From Bacteroidales bacterium (GTDB lineage: Bacteria > Bacteroidota > Bacteroidia > Bacteroidales > UBA932): DNA of 18,297 nucleotides. The notes under the pieces are model-generated. The model did not search any database. It was not told the origin of the DNA and worked only from the letters and a program-made list of their open reading frames with translations. Shown piece by piece: positions 15,794 to 18,297 of this stretch. The stretch is taken from positions 1 to 18,297 of the forward strand of contig JAFYZE010000093.1 in assembly GCA_017548805.1 (NCBI GenBank), read 5' to 3'. A program made the translations under genes and the position numbers. How positions within the stretch are numbered: position 1 is the stretch's first letter; each line of letters starts with the position of its first letter.

Positions 15794-16222
15794 TTAACTA
15801 TTATGTTTCCTGCGGTAATAACCAGACGTTAAGATTATCAGAACGATTGCAGTCACCGCAGACGCCGTGAAGAGCATCCCCACCCCGACGGCTATGCCTA
15901 TCGCGGCGGTCACGAAGATGCACGAGGCGGTTGTGATGCCCTGTACGCCGTCTCCGGTCTTGATGATGAGACCTGCGCCGATGAAGCCTATGCCGGTGAG
16001 GATCTGGGCAGCGATGCGTCCGGGGTCACCGTTAATCAGGTCGGTATTGGTCTGGCAAATGTATATGGAGGCCAGCGTCGCAAGCGTCGATCCTATGCAG
16101 ATCAGCATGAAGGTGCGCATGCCGGCAGGGTGCTTGTGCACCATCCTCTCCAGGCCGATGGCTCCTCCGAGCAATAGGCTCACGCCGAGCCTGGTCAGCG
16201 CCAAAGTTTCGGTTATTTCCAT
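15794..16222 (-). CDS. MgtC/SapB-family membrane protein, short form
   Basis: This 142-residue protein runs from the ATG at 16222 (MEITETLALTRL). A longer in-frame reading to 16612 would overlap the pta gene and has no family match, so it is rejected. Family hallmarks are 'GGAIGLERMVHKHPAGMRT' at 19-37, 'GDPGRIAAQILTGIGFIGAGLI' around 65-86 and 'TTASCIFVTAAIGIAVGVGM' further on. Four or five membrane helices are expected. The C-terminal soluble domain of true MgtC (about 230 residues) is absent, as in many SapB-type proteins. MgtC proteins of pathogens affect survival at low magnesium and ATP synthase activity; the role of short bacterial forms is not settled. A good promoter lies upstream (16245-16276). 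It is on the same strand as the glycan operon, 48 bases ahead of it. Confidence 0.88.
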   Translation of the reverse strand: MEITETLALTRLGVSLLLGGAIGLERMVHKHPAGMRTFMLICIGSTLATLASIYICQTNTDLINGDPGRIAAQILTGIGFIGAGLIIKTGDGVQGITTASCIFVTAAIGIAVGVGMLFTASAVTAIVLIILTSGYYRRKHNS

Positions 16223-16244
16223 GCGGTGTTCATTTCTTTGTTTA

Positions 16245-16276
16245 CAAATATACTTTTTTCCAAGGATTCTTCCCAA
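16245..16276 (-). promoter_or_regulatory. Promoter of the MgtC-like gene
   Basis: On the minus strand TATATTTG (16245-16252) matches the Bacteroidetes -7 consensus exactly, and a TTG (16274-16276) sits 21 bases upstream, within the usual 19-21 spacing. The box lies 22 bases before the ATG at 16222. Confidence 0.65.
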
Positions 16277-16285
16277 TAAATGGTG

Positions 16286-16293
16286 TATCTTTG
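16286..16293 (+). promoter_or_regulatory. Promoter -7 box of pta
   Basis: TATCTTTG on the plus strand matches TAnnTTTG exactly and lies 38 bases before the pta ATG at 16332. It is back to back with the MgtC promoter in the same 109-base divergent gap. The matching -33 element is unclear. Confidence 0.62.
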
Positions 16294-16331
16294 TACAAAT
16301 ACGCGCATATGATAACACACAATAAAACACT

Positions 16332-17339
16332 ATGGCATTAATCGACAAAATCATCGCACGCGCACAGTCCAACAAACAGCGCATCGTGCTCCCCGAATCG
16401 CTCGAAGAGCGTACCATCAAAGCCGCCGACATGGCCATCGCTGACGGTCTCGCCGACATCATCCTCATCGGCAACCGCGAGGAGATCCTCGCATATGCCG
16501 GCAAGCTCGGCCTCAAGCACATCGGCGAAGCCACCATCATCGACCCCGCCACCAGCGAGAAGACCGAGGAGTATGCCCAGCTCCTCTTCAAGCTCCGCGA
16601 GAAGAAAGGCATGACCCTCGAAAAGGCCCGCGTACAGGTCCTTGACCCGCTTTATTTCGGCTGCCTCATCATCAAGAGCGGCGACGCCGACGGCCAGATC
16701 AGCGGAGCCCTGTCCACTACCGGCGAGACCCTCCGCCCCGCCCTCCAGATCATCAAGTGCGCCCCCGGCATCACATGCGTCAGCGGCGCCATGCTCATGA
16801 TCACCCAGACTCCCCAATACGGCGAGGACGGCGTGCTCGTAATCGGCGACGTCGCCGTCACCCCCACACCCGATGCCGACCAGCTGGCCCAGATAGCCGT
16901 CTGCACGGCCCAGACCGCCCGCAGCGTCGCCGGCTTCGAGGATCCCCGCGTAGCCATGCTCTCCTTCTCCACCAAGGGCAGCGCCAAGCACGAGGTCGTA
17001 GACAAGGTCGTCGAGGCCCTCGCGAAAGCAAAAGAAATCGCTCCCGAGCTCAAGATTGACGGAGAGCTCCAGGCTGACGCCGCGCTTGTGCCTTCAGTAG
17101 GCGCCAAGAAAGCCCCCGGCAGCGAGATCGCCGGCAAGGCCAACGTCCTCGTCTTCCCCAACCTCGAGGTCGGAAACATCGCATACAAGCTCGTGCAGCG
17201 CCTTGGCAATGCCGACGCCATCGGCCCCATCCTCCAGGGCATAGCCCGTCCGGTCAACGACCTCAGCCGTGGCTGCTCCGTCGACGACATCTACAAGATG
17301 GTCGCCATCACCGCATGCCAGGCAATGGATGCCAAATAA
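16332..17339 (+). CDS. pta: Phosphate acetyltransferase
   Basis: This 335-residue protein has the size of the short, single-domain Pta class. It interconverts acetyl-CoA plus phosphate with acetyl phosphate plus CoA, the step before acetate kinase in fermentative acetate formation. Visible family landmarks are 'IVLPESLEERT' near the start, 'SGALSTTGETLRPALQ', 'SFSTKGSA' at 211-218, 'DGELQADAAL', 'NVLVFPNLEVGNIAYKL' and the C-terminal 'ARPVNDLSRGCS' around 305-316 that lines the active site. Codon use is almost wholly C-ending (GCC, CTC, ATC), as in highly expressed genes. No acetate kinase gene follows; instead a secreted protein gene starts 21 bases downstream with no terminator between. A phosphate butyryltransferase is less likely because the length and the C-terminal motif favour Pta. 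Confidence 0.95.
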   Translation: MALIDKIIARAQSNKQRIVLPESLEERTIKAADMAIADGLADIILIGNREEILAYAGKLGLKHIGEATIIDPATSEKTEEYAQLLFKLREKKGMTLEKARVQVLDPLYFGCLIIKSGDADGQISGALSTTGETLRPALQIIKCAPGITCVSGAMLMITQTPQYGEDGVLVIGDVAVTPTPDADQLAQIAVCTAQTARSVAGFEDPRVAMLSFSTKGSAKHEVVDKVVEALAKAKEIAPELKIDGELQADAALVPSVGAKKAPGSEIAGKANVLVFPNLEVGNIAYKLVQRLGNADAIGPILQGIARPVNDLSRGCSVDDIYKMVAITACQAMDAK

Positions 17340-17360
17340 TTCATAACTAACCAAATACAA

Positions 17361-18074
17361 ATGATCAACAAAACCTTTACCTTAGCCGTTCTGACTGCCC
17401 TTTTCCTGGCCGCCGGCACGGCAGTCCCGGCACATGCCCAGTTGAACCTGGACTACCATCATCCCGTGCTGGAGGACTATTTCGCCCCTGCCGCGGCAAC
17501 GCCCGCAACGCCCGATTCGAAGGGTTTCATCAGGAGGTGGTCCCTGCTTGAGCCCATCGCCAAACCCGAGATCCGTTCCAATGCCGTCTTCGATGACGAT
17601 TACCTCAACGCCGAGTTCGCGAAGGTCTATTTCGATGGCCAGAACGAGATCGTCCCCAAGGACGGCCAGACCGTCAAGCTTGACAAGAAAACCAAACTCG
17701 CATGGCACTGCTATGACAGCAAGCGCTACAACGTCAAGCTTTACCGTTTCGCCACCGGCCTCGGCCTGCATCCCACCGAAGCCCTCTACCTCGCAGTCAC
17801 TGTCGTGAATGCGCCCGAAGACATGACAGTCCGCATGGCTGTCGGTTCCAACTCCGGTTCGAAGTGGTGGGTCAACGGGGAGGAAGCCATCCTGCTCACC
17901 GGTGACAGGCGCATGGTCGTCGACGACTGCGTATCCAAGAAAATCACCCTCAAGGCCGGCCGCAACGTCATCCGCGGTGCCGTCATCAACGGCCCCGGAA
18001 TGAGCGATTTCTGCATCCGCTTCCTCGGAGAGGACGGCAGGCCCGTCACCAACCTTACCGTTACCAACCAATAA
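17361..18074 (+). CDS. Secreted beta-rich protein, possibly linked to acetylxylan esterases
   Basis: This 237-residue protein has a clear signal peptide (residues 1-26, cut after PAHA, mature start QLNLDYHHP). After an Ala/Pro-rich linker (45-52) the chain has 'FIRRWSLLEPI', 'VYFDGQNEIVPKDGQ', 'LAWHCYDSKRYNVKLYRFA', 'WWVNGEEAILLTGDRRMVVDD' and 'KAGRNVIRGAVINGPGMSDFCIRFL'. The last two segments resemble the carbohydrate-binding-like beta-sandwich regions, with 'WWLNG'- and 'VVDD'-type patterns, that I recall attached to acetylxylan esterases in Bacteroidetes. No Ser-His catalytic motif of an esterase is visible, so this is probably a stand-alone accessory or binding domain. It sits 21 bases after pta and 13 bases before a GH43 gene, suggesting one transcription unit. 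The exported nature is firm; the role is a guess. Confidence 0.85.
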   Translation: MINKTFTLAVLTALFLAAGTAVPAHAQLNLDYHHPVLEDYFAPAAATPATPDSKGFIRRWSLLEPIAKPEIRSNAVFDDDYLNAEFAKVYFDGQNEIVPKDGQTVKLDKKTKLAWHCYDSKRYNVKLYRFATGLGLHPTEALYLAVTVVNAPEDMTVRMAVGSNSGSKWWVNGEEAILLTGDRRMVVDDCVSKKITLKAGRNVIRGAVINGPGMSDFCIRFLGEDGRPVTNLTVTNQ

Positions 18075-18087
18075 CCGCGCACACACA

Positions 18088-18297
18088 ATGGAATCGATGA
18101 AAAATATCATTCTGGCAGCCCTTCTGGCAGCCTGCATCGCCGTTCCCGCAGCAGCGCAGGTCGGCGACGTATACATCCATGACCCGTCCACGATAGTAAT
18201 GAGCGACGGCAAATACTTCACTTTCGGCACCGGCCAGGGCGGACTTATCTCCGATGACGGCTGGACCTGGAGGAGCGGTGCGGTGCGCCCCGGAGGC
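18088..18297 (+). CDS. GH43-like secreted glycosidase, 5' part only
   Basis: This open frame has 70 codons running off the window end. The N-terminus MESMKNIILAALLAACIAVPAAA followed by QVGD is a signal peptide; a start at the second ATG (18097) is also possible. 'LAAC' at 13-16 could be read as a lipobox, but the AAA-Q site is the more natural cleavage point. The mature start 'VYIHDPSTIVMSDGKYF' followed by 'FGTGQGG' and 'DDGWTWRSG' is the first blade of a five-bladed beta-propeller of GH43, where Asp32 would be the catalytic base. GH43 enzymes act on arabinan, arabinoxylan or xylo-oligosaccharides; the specificity cannot be told from the first blade. Thirteen bases separate it from the preceding secreted-protein gene. 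Confidence 0.8.
   Translation, partial: MESMKNIILAALLAACIAVPAAAQVGDVYIHDPSTIVMSDGKYFTFGTGQGGLISDDGWTWRSGAVRPGG

Noticed and set aside
16223..16612. N-terminal extension of the MgtC-like frame across the divergent gap into pta
   Set aside because: The extension is antisense to pta and passes through a perfect promoter. The family N-terminus begins at the ATG at 16222.
16338..16991. A long open frame antisense to pta (and similar ones antisense to the 17361-18074 gene)
   Set aside because: Same cause as above: a mirror of strong codon bias, with no recognisable domain.

Overview
The window looks like chromosome from a Bacteroidales-type bacterium, probably an uncultured plant-fibre-degrading gut or rumen member. 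The signs are Bacteroidetes-style -7 boxes (TAnnTTTG), starts without clear Shine-Dalgarno sequences, a DUF4252-type protein, a YfhO protein, and secreted xylan-type glycosidases. The flanks strongly favour C-ending codons. The middle is less biased.

Layout. (1) 1-3386, plus strand: the tail of a DUF4252-like protein, a terminator, a secreted GH120-type beta-xylosidase, a second terminator, then purine nucleoside phosphorylase (deoD). (2) 3420-5894, plus strand: a large YfhO-family membrane protein. (3) 5891-15745, minus strand: a compact ten-gene glycan-assembly operon. In transcription order it encodes a Wzx-type flippase, three paralogous GT32 transferases, three closely related GT2 transferases, a fourth more distant GT2, a fifth unrelated GT2, and a GT4-type transferase. 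Most junctions are overlaps of 1 or 4 bases or gaps of 2 bases. The operon converges on yfhO and the two stop codons share one CTAG palindrome. (4) 15794-16222, minus strand: a short MgtC/SapB membrane protein 48 bases upstream of the flippase gene. (5) 16332-18297, plus strand: phosphate acetyltransferase (pta), a secreted beta-rich protein, and the start of a secreted GH43 enzyme, closely spaced.

How it fits together. Region 3 reads as a locus that builds a lipid-linked oligosaccharide on the cytoplasmic face and flips it. Within the window there is no Wzy polymerase, chain-length regulator, initiating sugar-phosphate transferase or sugar-nucleotide enzyme. A short non-polymerised glycan, for example for protein O-glycosylation, is therefore a reasonable guess. 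The two edges share a xylan theme: GH120 on the left, GH43 and a putative esterase-associated protein on the right. The right-hand genes lie directly behind pta, an acetate-fermentation enzyme. The most unusual sequence-level feature is the tandem GT32 and GT2 expansion, with patchy near-identical DNA tracts that suggest recent duplication or gene conversion. No tRNA, rRNA, CRISPR array or insertion sequence was recognised. No gene-free stretch exceeds about 140 bases.
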